Shown here piece by piece: positions 1-9,568 of a DNA stretch of 64,000 bases; position 1 is the first letter of the stretch; every line of letters begins with the position of its first letter. The DNA is taken from positions 186,001 through 250,000 of the forward strand of contig CP060773.1 in the NCBI GenBank assembly GCA_023205875.1, written 5' to 3'. The translations under genes were made by a program, and so were the position numbers. A model generated the notes under the pieces. The model had not been told where the DNA came from. It did not search any database and saw nothing but the letters and a program-made list of their open reading frames with translations. This DNA is from Chloropicon primus (Eukaryota > Chlorophyta > Chloropicophyceae > Chloropicales > Chloropicaceae).

Positions 1-211
1 GATGCGCCAGCCTCGTCGGAAGCTCCTCGTGCAGGAACTGGGCGCTCAGGAGCATCTGCCGGTTCACCGGGTTCTGCCCGAAGTCCATCATGTACTTCAA
101 ACTCACCCCCTTCTGCTTCTTCTTGCTCAGCTGCTTGATATCCTGCAACACGCTTTGTGGGATAACATCAGCAAGCCTCTTGACGGCTCCCCTCGCCGCT
201 GCTGCCGCCAT
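1..211 (-). CDS. Mitochondrial PDK/BCKDK-type protein kinase, N-terminus (partial)
   Basis: The gene starts at the complement of 209-211 and runs off the left edge after about 70 codons. The visible part has a short basic leader, then GVSLKYMMDFGQNP and LLSAQFLHEELPTRLA. These are the first helices of the N-terminal domain of pyruvate dehydrogenase kinase and branched-chain ketoacid dehydrogenase kinase. Such GHKL-fold kinases phosphorylate E1 of the mitochondrial complexes and switch them off. The motif is very characteristic, but the ATP-binding half lies outside the window, so PDK and BCKDK cannot be separated. The leader is short, and an upstream start was not seen. Repeat A lies 137 bp upstream. 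Confidence 0.85.
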   Translation of the reverse strand, partial: MAAAAARGAVKRLADVIPQSVLQDIKQLSKKKQKGVSLKYMMDFGQNPVNRQMLLSAQFLHEELPTRLAH

Positions 212-347
212 CACGACGGTCCTCGCCCTCTCCTCTGCCTCTCTCTCTCCGGAACACACAGAAACCTCCCTTCACCCAAACCTCTGACCTCCTCGCTTCT
301 ATCCTTCTCTGCCGTCCTTCCCTCTCTGTCTCTCGCCTCACGACGCC

Positions 348-608
348 AAACCAAGCTTGCGACCCACCAATCGAAAGAACGCGAGACAAAGCTTCGTCTA
401 GTACTCTCCTCTTCCCCTCTCGTTGCCGTTCCCGTCCTCACCGTCCTCGATAAGGTGGCTCAATAGGGTACTTCCTCCTTCACTTTCTGGAACAAAAGTC
501 GATGCCTCGACCAATCCGAGCACCAAATGGGTCAAGTGAGGGCTCGTTGGAAAGATCTCGAGAAGCTCTTTCGTCCAGTACCCTCCTCTTGTCCTTCAAT
601 CCTCGTCC
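348..608 (+). repeat. Dispersed repeat A, copy 1
   Basis: This 261-bp segment begins AAACCAAGCTTGCGACCCAC. It is matched over its full length, with scattered substitutions, by 55786-56046 in the same orientation; a shorter inverted relative lies near 4930-5010. It includes the dispersed core AGTGAGGGCTCGTTGGAAAG at 535-554. It lies between the PDK start and repeat B. No coding function is seen. It is probably a non-autonomous mobile repeat. Confidence 0.75.
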
Positions 609-720
609 ACGCCCCCTGCGTCCTCCCTTGTCCGCCGCCTTTCGTGGAGGATGCACAGCGTGATCCACAACGTGTTTTTGATTCTCTCGTGGCGCGCGAG
701 ACAAAAAGGAGGAAGATCCA

Positions 721-1077
721 CCGAGGAGGGGAAAGAACGAGATAGATGGCGAGAACGAGAGTGTGAGAGGGAAAGACGACAACGCATCGCGATAGAACAT
801 CTCTTTATCTTTCGAACGAGCCCTCACTCGACTCGTTTGACAACCGGAGTGGTCGCCAACTTTGGTCATCAAGGCATTGGGCAGAGCTTCAGGAGCAGGA
901 GTGGCGTGGCTTTGCGACGCAGTGGAGGGCGAGGGAGGTGGATCCGGAGGGCGAGGGCGTTACGGAGCGAAGCGTTGACTCGATATCTTTCGATTGGTGG
1001 GGCGCACGACCGGTTTCTCTCCCGGAACAAGGGTTTGCTTGAGTTGTGAAGGCACGAGAGAGGACACGGCAGAGGGA
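721..1077 (+). repeat. Dispersed repeat B, copy 1
   Basis: This segment of about 357 bp runs from CCGAGGAGGGGAAAGAACGA to GAGGACACGGCAGAGGG. It matches 33809-34171 in the same orientation and 29571-29831 inverted. The shared core occurs inverted at 809-828. Open frames across it are not conserved between copies and are not believed. Confidence 0.8.
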
Positions 1078-1153
1078 TGACGCTCGAGGTTCCGGCCAAG
1101 GCGGAGGAAGGTAGGACGAGGGGAGGGAGTGGAGGAACAGATGCGGTGGTTTC

Positions 1154-1344
1154 GTTTCATCACGATCAGACGGGCTTATCTTGGCCACCTTGACTGAGGA
1201 TGAGGATGCTGTGGAGATGCAAACCACACATCCACGGCTTTCGTCCCGAGGACCAGGAGGAGAGTGCAGCAGGCAGACACACGTTTGGTCCGTCCTCGGG
1301 ACGGAAGCCGTGGCGTTGCCTTGCACGTCTGATCGTGATGAAAC
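1154..1344. repeat. Nested imperfect inverted repeat (potential long hairpin)
   Basis: Two pairs of arms are nested. The outer arms are 1154-1172 (GTTTCATCACGATCAGACG) and its exact reverse complement at 1326-1344. The inner arms are 1232-1253 and 1292-1313, 22 bases with one mismatch, around a 38-base loop. The left arm carries about 60 extra bases between the pairs. Transcribed RNA could form a long hairpin. It could be a foldback element or a precursor of small RNA. It lies 165 bp upstream of the CMC1-like gene. Confidence 0.65.
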
Positions 1345-1508
1345 TGAACCTGCGAAGTGTCGTATTTGGTTCACCGTACGGTGCGGAGGGATCGCACACT
1401 CTCTGCTCAAACTGTTCAGAAGAAGACTGACGCGCGCGAGAACGCCGCCTTGGCTTCCTCGTTCCCTTTTGCTCTTTGCTCTTCGACCCGGAAGCCTTGC
1501 GGAGCAAG

Positions 1509-1943
1509 ATGAAGGAAATCGCTCGACAGAACTGTGACGGCGTCATTCGGGACTTCGTGGAGTGCTCCAAGGAGACGGGCATCGCAGTGATGTGGAGCTG
1601 CCGAGAGCACCTCAAGCTCATGAACGCTTGTGTCAGCAAGTAGTAAGTCCCTTGGAAGAAAGCGGGAGGGGAAGGAAGGGAGGGCGCCGTCCCCTCGCTG
1701 CCTCTCGTTCGCACGTTGCTCGTTTTTGCCCGTCATTCGAGCACGGGAGAACTCGTGTGCGTTCTCGTACTGACAACACAATTCCTTTCGCTCCTCGCGC
1801 GTTCGCCACGCGGGTTACGCACGTGTCCTTCCTCGTGCGTTCGCAGCACCACCGACGAGGTGCTTGAAGGCATAAAGAAGCAGTGGATCGATGCCGGGAG
1901 ACCGTCACGCATCGACTGGAGGCCAAACGTGCCCAAAATCTAG
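1509..1943 (+). CDS. CMC1: CMC1-like twin CX9C mitochondrial assembly protein
   Basis: The exons are 1509-1642 and 1847-1943, with a 204-bp GT-AG intron, giving 76 aa. The twin CX9C (CHCH) pattern is complete: C9/C19 and C31/C41, followed by a C-terminal tail with EGIKKQWIDAG. CMC1 proteins are small soluble intermembrane-space proteins oxidised by Mia40 that stabilise newly made COX1 during cytochrome oxidase assembly. The sequence IARQNCDGVIRDFVECSK and the CRE repeat fit CMC1 better than CMC2 or COX17. The ATG at 1509 is the first in frame after a stop at 1428. The family is usually about 105 aa, so a short upstream exon may be missing. Symbol confidence is moderate. Confidence 0.75.
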
Positions 1944-2640
1944 CACCCCTAACGACTCTGTAAAACATATCGACGACGTGATACAAATACGCCAAAACAA
2001 AAGCTCACAAGCGCACGACGACGTGTCAGGGCAGGGTCACAAGGGAGGATCGCGTCCTCCCACCCTCCCTCTCCTTCCCTCTCCCTCTCTCCCTCTCTCT
2101 CTCTCTCTCTGTGTGTGTGATTGTCTAATCAACTCCATCACCTCCATCACCTCCTCCTCCTCCTCCTCCTGCATCGATGGGACACCTCCAGGAGGTTCAG
2201 TCGACAAAGAGCAAGGAGGTTCAGTCGACATACTTGAACGCAAAACGATGGAGGAACGGCCGAAGCAATGATCCACCATCCCCTGACCCAATCCCCTTCA
2301 ACCTGTCCCCGCTTTTGTGGCGTCCTGTGTGCCATGGCCACCATGGACACAGTGAGGGGACATCCTTGGACTTGGTCTCCAACCTGTTGGAGCAGTTGAG
2401 GGGACTTGAAGGAAGAGAGTCGTATGTAGTCCCACAGGAGTAAAAGCAATGATGGTCCAGAACTTTGAGCATTCTGGTCGACCATCAAGGCAGCACCTTG
2501 CAGGAGTAGACCACCAAGCTTGGCACACACCACCACCACAAGCAACAAGCAGCAACTCAGCAGAGAGGGATAGAGTTAGAGTTATCCTAACTCCTCCGTT
2601 GGCTTGCAGTAGGAGGAAGGAAAGGCTTTGCTCTTCCAGG

Positions 2641-2678
<38 letters not shown>

Positions 2679-2728
2679 GCCTTGCATTGCCAAGTGGTGA
2701 GGCAAGAGGGAGACAGAGGGATTGAGAT
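1944..2728. other. Intergenic, microsatellite-rich
   Basis: No supported gene. It holds CT/GT tracts around 2085-2120, CTC repeats near 2140-2170 and an AC-then-AG tract at about 2640-2685, just before the RING-CH start. The open frames rich in Ser-Leu or Arg-Glu here are products of these dinucleotide repeats. Confidence 0.7.
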
Positions 2729-3882
2729 ATGGACAACGAGGTTGCTGTGTCCCAGGGGGTTGGAGCTGGTGCTCCCTGTGTTGATGTGGAGGAGGATCGG
2801 TGCTGGATCTGTCATGAAGTTGGAGTGGAAGGCAGAGAGCTTCATGTCCACTGCAAGTGTCATTCGCTGAAGGCACACGACGATTGCATTGCCCACTGGC
2901 AGCTCCGTAACGCCGGAACGGATGCCGAAATGAAGTACGTTTGATCATCTTTGTCGATCCTCGTCCATCGATGTGTGCTGACTGATGGGACCTCTCTCTC
3001 TCTCTGTGCAGGTGCAGGCTGTGCTCAATGAAGCTGCCGGACTGGAAGGACACGGCTTACCTGAACGGGACGAGATCCCTTGCCAAGGTGGTGACTTTGG
3101 CCGTCCAAGGTACGCTAGCTAGGTCCAGTCCCCTTCCCTCATGCTCATCATCGTCATCGTCGTCGTTCTGACTGACCAACCGCTTGTGTGTGTGTGCAGT
3201 GAACGGGGTGACCAAGTACATGAAAGTGAAGCTTGGCGGAGAGGAGAAGGCCGAAGAGTTCAAGCAAAAGTTGATCAGAGCTTTTAACTTGCCTTGTACG
3301 ACTCACTTGGACATCGACTTCAGCGTCTCGAACCCTTTCACTGCCGAAGACGTCTTGAAACTCAATGGCATCGGCTCGTACTCAGCTGCTATCCACTGCG
3401 GTGCCCTGATTGACCGAGAGGAGGACGAGGACGAGAAGGACGAGGATCCAGGCCAAGGCAACAGTTCCAAAGGTAACTCCAGCCGAAGGACGAGAACGAG
3501 AACGAGTCCCCTCCCCCTCCAAGGGGAGGAGGAGGACAGCGATACTGAATACAGCAGCAACACCGATACGGACCTGAACACCGACTCTGAAGCCGAGAGC
3601 GAGGAACCCAACTTGAGGGTCTCTTGCATCGACCGGTACGAGAGGTTGAGGCAGAGGAGACGGGAGAGGATCTTGCGAGAGCAACAGGAGCTTCGACAGG
3701 ACTCTCGAATCACGCAAGAGATTTTGAGCGAAGCCGAGGACAGTGACAGCGAAGGTCAAGTCGACTTGGAGCACATTCCAACATCTTCCAGCCAAGCTTT
3801 TCTGTCCTGCATGAACCTCCTGTGCCCCAAGCTTCGAAGGAAGAGAAGGAGAGTCGTCGGCATCGCCCCGCTCACCATCTAA
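2729..3882 (+). CDS. RING-CH (MARCH-type) zinc-finger protein
   Basis: The exons are 2729-2934, 3012-3109 and 3200-3882, giving 328 aa. The N-terminal RING-CH finger is complete: C25, C28, C42, C44, H50, C53, C70 and C73, with CWICH and CRLC signatures, split across exons 1 and 2. RING-CH domains recruit E2 enzymes for ubiquitin transfer. Unlike typical MARCH ligases, no transmembrane helix follows. The C-terminal half is acidic and serine-rich, then strongly basic with RQRRRERILREQQEL and a KLRRKRRRVV end, which could be a nuclear signal. All three exons join in frame at GT-AG boundaries. A cytosolic or nuclear ubiquitin ligase is inferred; the substrate is unknown. Confidence 0.8.
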
Positions 3883-5243
3883 ACCAACAACCTCTTCCAC
3901 CGTCGTCGTCGTCGTCGTGTTTGTTCATAAAAAATATCCTAAAAGACTTCGAGTCATTAAGTCACACGCAGTTTGTTATGTATTGTTTGCTCCACTTGAA
4001 TCACGCACGACCCACCCAGTGGAGCAAGTTACTGCCTGGAAGCTTCTGCCTCCTTCACCCTCTTCTTATAGTCCTTGTACTGGCACAACTCATAGACGTG
4101 CCTCTCGTGCTCGCACCTTCACCAACGAGAAGAATGGACAGAAAGCAAGGGAGAGAAAGAGTCAGTGACACGAGCGTTACCACCTCCGGGCGTTACGATC
4201 GCCAAACCTCCTGCACTTCACAAGAAGAAGAAGAAAGAAGAAGAAAGAAGAGACTTACTTCCATGGCAAGTAGTGCTCCTTCTTCCTGCATTCATTCAAT
4301 GGAATCAGCAAGTGAGCGCAAGTGTCTCGCCAAACTTGAGGAACCTGCGCGTCATCACATGCCTCCTTCGTCGTAGCGAAGCCAGACATCCCGCAAAACT
4401 TCTTTCTTTTTCTTCCGCTCCTCGTTTGCTCTTTCCATTGCCAAGGATTGAGAAACATGAAAACCAATCGATTCAGTTGAGAAGAACTTCGTCACAAGAG
4501 CGCCATCTTCTTCGTGCGACCACTCATTGGAAAGCTCGCGAGATGCTCTTTCCATCAATTCCTCCCTCGTCCTCTCCCTCTCTTGTTGCCGTCCTCGTTG
4601 TCGCGCTGAAGTTCACTCACTCACCTCGGTGCTCCTCCACCCGTCGCCTCGTGGAAAAGAAAGTGAGACCCCATCGGGCGGCGAGGAACACCGAGGTGAG
4701 TTCAGGGAGCCAGGGGACGACGAGGACGGGGGCCAGAGCGGACGAGGGAGGTATTGATGGAAAGAGCGTCTCGCGAGCTTTCCAATGATCCCTCGCTCGA
4801 CTCGTTTGGTGCTCGGATGGGTCGAGGGATTGACTGGGAGGACTGGATGTGAAGCAGAAACCACCCGAATGCCTAGTCTTATTGAGGACGGTGAAGAAAG
4901 TGACGGCCATGAGAGGGGAAGACGATCGCACGGAACGAAGAGTTGTCTCGCGATGTTCCGATTGGTGGGGCGCAAGCTTGGTTTGGCGTCTTGAGTCGAG
5001 AGGCAGAGAGGGAAAAGGAAGCGAGAAGCTACAGAACTTTTAGGCAGAGGCATTGGGCGTTCACTATAGTGGGTGGACTTGACGTCTGTGTACCTCAAAA
5101 GCTGACCATCTTTTGGTTCCATTAGGATTCACTGGTGTGCGGAGTGACGGAGGCGGTGGTATGACCGAGGACCGTCGGCGTTGAAGGTTGCCACCGGAGG
5201 GAGAAGGAGCGTCGAAAGGGGGGGGTTTCTTTGACGGAGGAGC
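3883..5243. other. Intergenic region with repeat fragments
   Basis: No supported gene. It contains foldback repeat C1 (4495-4788), a piece resembling inverted repeat A directly after it, and another near 4930-5010. GCGTTAC motifs occur at 4174-4180 and 4190-4197 without a nearby recognised start codon. Confidence 0.6.
4495..4788 (+). mobile_element. Foldback element C, copy 1 (right end replaced)
   Basis: It matches the complete copy at 52454-52774 from the left terminal GAGCGCCATCTTC to the right subterminal CTTTCCAATGA. The outer part of the right inverted repeat is missing. In its place is sequence like the reverse of repeat A (TTTGGTGCTCGG). It has no open frame of its own. It is a chimeric or truncated member of the family. 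Confidence 0.7.
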
Positions 5244-6434
5244 ATGAGTCGAGCTGTGAAGCAGCCCGTGGGGCAGAAGCGGCTGACAAACATCGCCATC
5301 GTAAGGTACAAGACGCACGGGATACGTTTCGAGATCGCTTGCTACAAGAACAAAGTGTTTGACTGGAGGAGCGGCAGCGAGCAGGACCTTGATGAAGTGC
5401 TCCAGACGGACCAGGTGTTCTCCAACGTGTCCAAGGGAATCATGGCAAAGGAGAAGGACCTGAAGAAGGCTTTTGGCAAAAAGAAATCCATGGAAGAGGT
5501 CTGCAAGGAGATCCTGGCCAAGGGGGAGCTCCAGGTGAGCGACAGGGAGAGAGCCCTCCAGTTGGACTCGAGGCTTCGAGATGTGGCCAGCATCATCGTC
5601 GAGAAGTGTGTGGACAGCATCACGAAGAAGCCATTCCCTCACGCTCTCGTCGAGAGGGCGTTGAAGGATCCAAAAATCAGATTCATACCGGATAACCGAA
5701 AGTCCGCGAAGCAGCAGATGCTTGAGATCGTGCCCAAGCTGCAGGAACACAAAGTGCTCAACATCGAAAGAGCGCGGATGAGAGTCCAGCTGACGGTCCA
5801 CAGCAAGGGCATGAAGCAAAAGGTCTTGGAGCAGCTTCAGGCGAAGCCTCTCGCGGACACGTGCCAAGTGGAAAGGGAGAAGGAGGAGGAGGGGGAGGAG
5901 GAGGGAGCAGGAGCATCGAGCTCCGACGACGGGGGTCTGTACACGTACTGCTGCGTGCTGAAGATCGAGCCGGGGTCCTTCAGAGCCATCGATTCGATCG
6001 TGAGGGGGAATACGGCCAAGGAAAACATGGGAAGGCTCGAGGTTCTTGATTTAGCCGTGCACAACGACTCTTCTGCTGCGAATGGAAATGGCAGGGAAGC
6101 TGGTGGTAGTGCTGGTGCCCCGGGAGGCACCACCAGCAGCCCCGCCTCGTTGAAGTCCTTAGGGAAAGGAATCCAATCGATGGGGCTGACCGGGGACCAA
6201 ACAATTGCAGTGGCCTCGGCCGCTACTGCCGTGGTCGGTCGGTTCAAGTGCAATACCTGCCAAGTGGGTTTCGACGACTCCAAGCAGCACCGGGAGCACT
6301 TCAAATCGGATTGGCACAGGATCAACCTGAAAAGAAAGTCCCAAAAGCTGCCCATCTTGTCTCAGGAAGAGTGCGAGGCGATCGCGCTGATGGAGTCATC
6401 CGCGGCGTCAGACCTGGACGATTTTGCGTTCTAA
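5244..6434 (+). CDS. SBDS: SBDS ribosome maturation factor with C-terminal U1-type zinc finger
   Basis: A single exon of 396 aa. Residues 1 to about 240 align with SBDS: the N-terminal FYSH domain (KTHGIRFEIACYKNKVFDWR), the helical domain (EEVCKEILAKGELQVSDRER) and the start of domain III (IERARMRVQLTV). Domain III is interrupted by an acidic insert at about 210-230. A linker leads to a zinc finger at C336, C339, H352 and H358 (FKCNTCQVGFDD, SDWH). SBDS acts with the GTPase EFL1 to release eIF6 from 60S subunits. Human SBDS is about 250 aa; extended versions with such a finger are known in plants and some protists. The finger resembles those of REI1/ZNF622, another 60S maturation factor. Confidence 0.93.
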   Translation: MSRAVKQPVGQKRLTNIAIVRYKTHGIRFEIACYKNKVFDWRSGSEQDLDEVLQTDQVFSNVSKGIMAKEKDLKKAFGKKKSMEEVCKEILAKGELQVSDRERALQLDSRLRDVASIIVEKCVDSITKKPFPHALVERALKDPKIRFIPDNRKSAKQQMLEIVPKLQEHKVLNIERARMRVQLTVHSKGMKQKVLEQLQAKPLADTCQVEREKEEEGEEEGAGASSSDDGGLYTYCCVLKIEPGSFRAIDSIVRGNTAKENMGRLEVLDLAVHNDSSAANGNGREAGGSAGAPGGTTSSPASLKSLGKGIQSMGLTGDQTIAVASAATAVVGRFKCNTCQVGFDDSKQHREHFKSDWHRINLKRKSQKLPILSQEECEAIALMESSAASDLDDFAF

Positions 6435-6489
6435 AGGCTTGTTTCACACTAAAAACTTCATTCATTTAAACGATACTACTGCTCCATCC

Positions 6490-9486
6490 TCACTCCCTTG
6501 CACCAGCAGCACTGAGCTCAAAAGACTCCTCCGTGGCAGCAGCATTTTCGAAAACGAGCTTTGCGTCGGCAAAGGTGTTGCCATCGATGGCCTCCTCATC
6601 CAAGCTTCTGCTCTCGAGCTTGATGCTGATGTCGCTTCCCTCCTCGAAGGACCCCTTGAGCAGGAGCTTTGCCAGTGGGTTCTCGATCTCCTGCCTCATC
6701 ACCCTCTTCACGGGCCTCGCTCCAAAGACTGGATCGTAGCCCTTGCGCGCGAGATACTCCAGGGCCTCGGGGCTCAAGCTGATGCTGATCTTCCTGTCCT
6801 TCAGCCTGTCCTTCAGCCTCTCCAACTGAAGCAGAACGATGTTCTCAATCTGCTTTTCTGTGAGTGGCTCGAACACGATGAAATCGTCCACCCTGTTGAT
6901 GAACTCCGGCCTGAACTGCTGGTGGACGGATTGCATCATCTTCTCCTTCCTCTTTTCCCTTCTCTCTTGGCCGAGGCTGTCCATGTTCCCGTGCTCCTCA
7001 AAGTCCTCCAAGATGTGAGAGGAGCCCACGTTGGAAGTCATGATGATCACGCAGTTCTTGAAGTCGACGAGCCTGCCCTGCGAGTCTGTGATCCTCCCGT
7101 CGTCCAACACCTGGAGCAAGATGTTGAAGACCTCGCCGTGGGCTTTTTCCATCTCGTCGAAGAGGACGACGGAGTACGGCCGCCTCCGGATGGCCTCCGT
7201 GAGCTGCCCCCCCTCCTCGTGCCCAACGTAGCCAGGCGGGGCACCGATGAGTCTGCTCACCGTGTGCTTCTCCATGTACTCGCTCATGTCAATCCTGACC
7301 AGGGCGTCCTCGCTCTCGAACATCAAGCCAGCGAGGGCCTTGGCAAGCTCCGTTTTGCCCACGCCGGTGGGTCCCATGAAGAAGAAGGAAGCCGTGGGTC
7401 GCCTTGGGTCCGCGAGCCCCGCCCTGGACCTCTGAATGGCGTCCGCCACGGCCGTCACGGCCTCATCTTGGCCGATGACCCGCTCGTGGAGCTGATCCCC
7501 CAGAGTCAAGAGCTTCTCCCTCTCACTCTGCTGGAGCTTGTTGACGGGAATCCCGGTCCACTTGGAGATGACGTTGCAGATGTCGGCCGCATTCACCTCC
7601 TCCCGAAGCAAGTTGTGGCTCGACCCGGTGTCGTCCATGGCGCGCGCCTCGGCTTCGTCAAGGTCCTTCTGCAGGTTGAGCAGAGTGCCGTACTTGAGTT
7701 CCGCGGCCTTGTTCAGGTCGTAGTCCCTCTCCGCCTGGGTAATCTCGATCTGCACACGATCGATCTCCTCCTTCAGGCTCTGAACCTCCTCGATCAGCCC
7801 CTTCTCCTCCATCCACTGGGACTCGAGTTCAGACTCCTTGGTCTTGAGCCTCCGCAGGTCGTTCTCGATGGCGTCGAGCCGGTTGTTGGCCCGGCCGTTC
7901 TTCTTGGAGCCCCCTTGCCCCGAGTTCTCCCTCTCGAGGGACAGCCGCTCCATCTCGAGCTGCATGACTTTCCTCGTGATCCTATCCAGGGCTTGGGGCT
8001 TGGAGGTGATCTCCATCTTCAGCCCGGCGGCCGCCTCGTCCATCAGGTCGATAGCCTTGTCCGGCAGAAACCTGTCCGAGATGTACCGGTCGGACATCAC
8101 CGCGGCCTCCACCAGGGCCCCGTCCGAGATCCTCACCCCGTGGTGGAGCTCGTACCTCTCCCGGAGGCCCCTGAGGATGCTGATGGTGTCCTCCACGGTG
8201 GGGGCGTCCACGTAGACCTGCTGGAACCTCCTTTCCAGGGCGGCGTCCTTCTCGATGTACTTCCTGTACTCGTTCAGCGTCGTGGCGCCGATGCACCTCA
8301 GCTCCCCCCTCGCCAGCTGCGGCTTGAGGAGGTTCCCGGCGTCCATCGCCCCCTCCGAGGCCCCCGCCCCGACCAGCGTGTGCATCTCGTCGATGAAAAG
8401 GACCACCTTCCCGTCCGAGGCCTTGACCTCGTCGATGACCCCTTTGAGCCTGTCCTCGAACTCCCCCCTGAACTTGGCGCCGGCCAGCAGGCTTCCCATG
8501 TCCAGGGCGAAGATCTGCCTGTCCTGCAGGGACGCGGGGACGTCCCCCGCGACAACCCTCTGCGCCAGGGCCTCGATCACCGCGGTCTTCCCCACGCCCG
8601 GCTCCCCGATCAGGACCGGGTTGTTCTTGCTCCTCCGGGACAGGATGTGGACGCACCTCCTGATCTCCTCGTCCCTGCCGATGACCGGGTCGAGCTTCCC
8701 CTCCCTCGCCTCGTGGGTCAGGTCCCTCCCGTACTTGAGCAGAGACTCGTACGTGTCCTCCGCCTGCCTGGACTCCACCTTCTTGTGCGCCGGCCCCCTC
8801 ACGTTCCTCACGTGCTCCATCATCTTCTCCTTGCTGCTGCAGTCCTGCACCCCGCAGTTCCTCAGCCCCTGGTACCCGAACCTCTTCGTGTCCCTCGCCA
8901 GCGCAAGCACCAGGTGCTCCACCGACACGTACGAATCATCCATGTCCAACCGTATCTGTTCCGCCACCGCCATGCACCTCTCCAAGTTCTTCCCAAGCAC
9001 CTGACCCAACGAGGACTCGTCTTGGGTCTCCACCTTGGGCTGAGACATCAGAAACCTCTCCAAGTTCCCCTCCAGGGTCTCCACTTGGCCACCGCACTCC
9101 CTCACCACCCGCCGAGCGAGGCCCTTCCTGTCCTCAAGCAGTGCTTTCATCAAGTGCTCCGTCTCCACCACTTGGTGCTTGTACTCCTTGGCCACCTCTG
9201 GAGCACCCACCACCGCATCCCATGCCTTCTCCGTGAAGTTCTTCTGCTGGATCCTCCGCTTCGAAGAGGATGACGAAGAGGATGACCAAGACGATCCGTC
9301 GTCATCATTCGCACGCATCACCACAGTACGCCTCCTCCTCGACAAAACAGGACAAGACAACGTAGAGGAAGAATCACAAAACCTTCCTCGAGATACATAA
9401 GACCTCTTCACCGAAATCGGTGAAGAAATACGGACGTCATCCCGACCATGGACCTGGATCCCAGCACGTGCCCAACACGTTCTCAT
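6490..9486 (-). CDS. clpB: Organellar ClpB/HSP101 disaggregase
   Basis: A single exon of 998 aa from the ATG at the complement of 9484-9486. An Arg/Ser-rich leader ends near residue 60 with VVMRA, which resembles a plastid processing site. Clp N-repeats lie at about 85-230. The first AAA+ module has Walker A GEPGVGKT at 293-300 and Walker B VLFIDE near 362. The coiled-coil M domain spans about 495-620. The second module has GPTGVGKT at 704-711 and VVLFDEMEK near 773. ClpB hexamers thread aggregated proteins with HSP70 help. The length, M domain and lack of a ClpP loop indicate ClpB rather than ClpC. The leader lacks acidic residues early, so a mitochondrial location is also possible. The frame stays open further upstream through a CT repeat, but that part is low-complexity. 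GCGTTACG motifs lie 54 and 75 bp upstream. Confidence 0.95.
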   Translation of the reverse strand: MRTCWARAGIQVHGRDDVRISSPISVKRSYVSRGRFCDSSSTLSCPVLSRRRRTVVMRANDDDGSSWSSSSSSSSKRRIQQKNFTEKAWDAVVGAPEVAKEYKHQVVETEHLMKALLEDRKGLARRVVRECGGQVETLEGNLERFLMSQPKVETQDESSLGQVLGKNLERCMAVAEQIRLDMDDSYVSVEHLVLALARDTKRFGYQGLRNCGVQDCSSKEKMMEHVRNVRGPAHKKVESRQAEDTYESLLKYGRDLTHEAREGKLDPVIGRDEEIRRCVHILSRRSKNNPVLIGEPGVGKTAVIEALAQRVVAGDVPASLQDRQIFALDMGSLLAGAKFRGEFEDRLKGVIDEVKASDGKVVLFIDEMHTLVGAGASEGAMDAGNLLKPQLARGELRCIGATTLNEYRKYIEKDAALERRFQQVYVDAPTVEDTISILRGLRERYELHHGVRISDGALVEAAVMSDRYISDRFLPDKAIDLMDEAAAGLKMEITSKPQALDRITRKVMQLEMERLSLERENSGQGGSKKNGRANNRLDAIENDLRRLKTKESELESQWMEEKGLIEEVQSLKEEIDRVQIEITQAERDYDLNKAAELKYGTLLNLQKDLDEAEARAMDDTGSSHNLLREEVNAADICNVISKWTGIPVNKLQQSEREKLLTLGDQLHERVIGQDEAVTAVADAIQRSRAGLADPRRPTASFFFMGPTGVGKTELAKALAGLMFESEDALVRIDMSEYMEKHTVSRLIGAPPGYVGHEEGGQLTEAIRRRPYSVVLFDEMEKAHGEVFNILLQVLDDGRITDSQGRLVDFKNCVIIMTSNVGSSHILEDFEEHGNMDSLGQERREKRKEKMMQSVHQQFRPEFINRVDDFIVFEPLTEKQIENIVLLQLERLKDRLKDRKISISLSPEALEYLARKGYDPVFGARPVKRVMRQEIENPLAKLLLKGSFEEGSDISIKLESRSLDEEAIDGNTFADAKLVFENAAATEESFELSAAGARE

Positions 9487-9539
9487 GCTTCTCGTGACCC
9501 CGTGGCGTGACGTTTTCGAAGAATTGCGTACCCATGGGT

Positions 9540-9568
9540 GCGTTACGCGACCATTGAAAGGCGTTACG
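9540..9568. promoter_or_regulatory. Paired GCGTTACG motif upstream of clpB
   Basis: Two exact copies of GCGTTACG lie at 9540-9547 and 9561-9568, 54-82 bp upstream of the clpB ATG. This is one of several such pairs in the window. Function is inferred from recurrence near start codons. Confidence 0.45.

Noticed and set aside
2640-2700. Frames encoding Arg-Glu or Thr-His repeats
   Set aside because: Direct translation of AC/AG dinucleotide repeats; the same happens at 9645-9680, 11395-11420, 50685-50705 and 58585-58612.
6424-9273. 949-codon open frame on the plus strand, antisense to clpB
   Set aside because: It is a GC-rich shadow of the clpB frame, with Leu/Pro/Val/His-rich content and no domain. 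clpB on the minus strand is complete.
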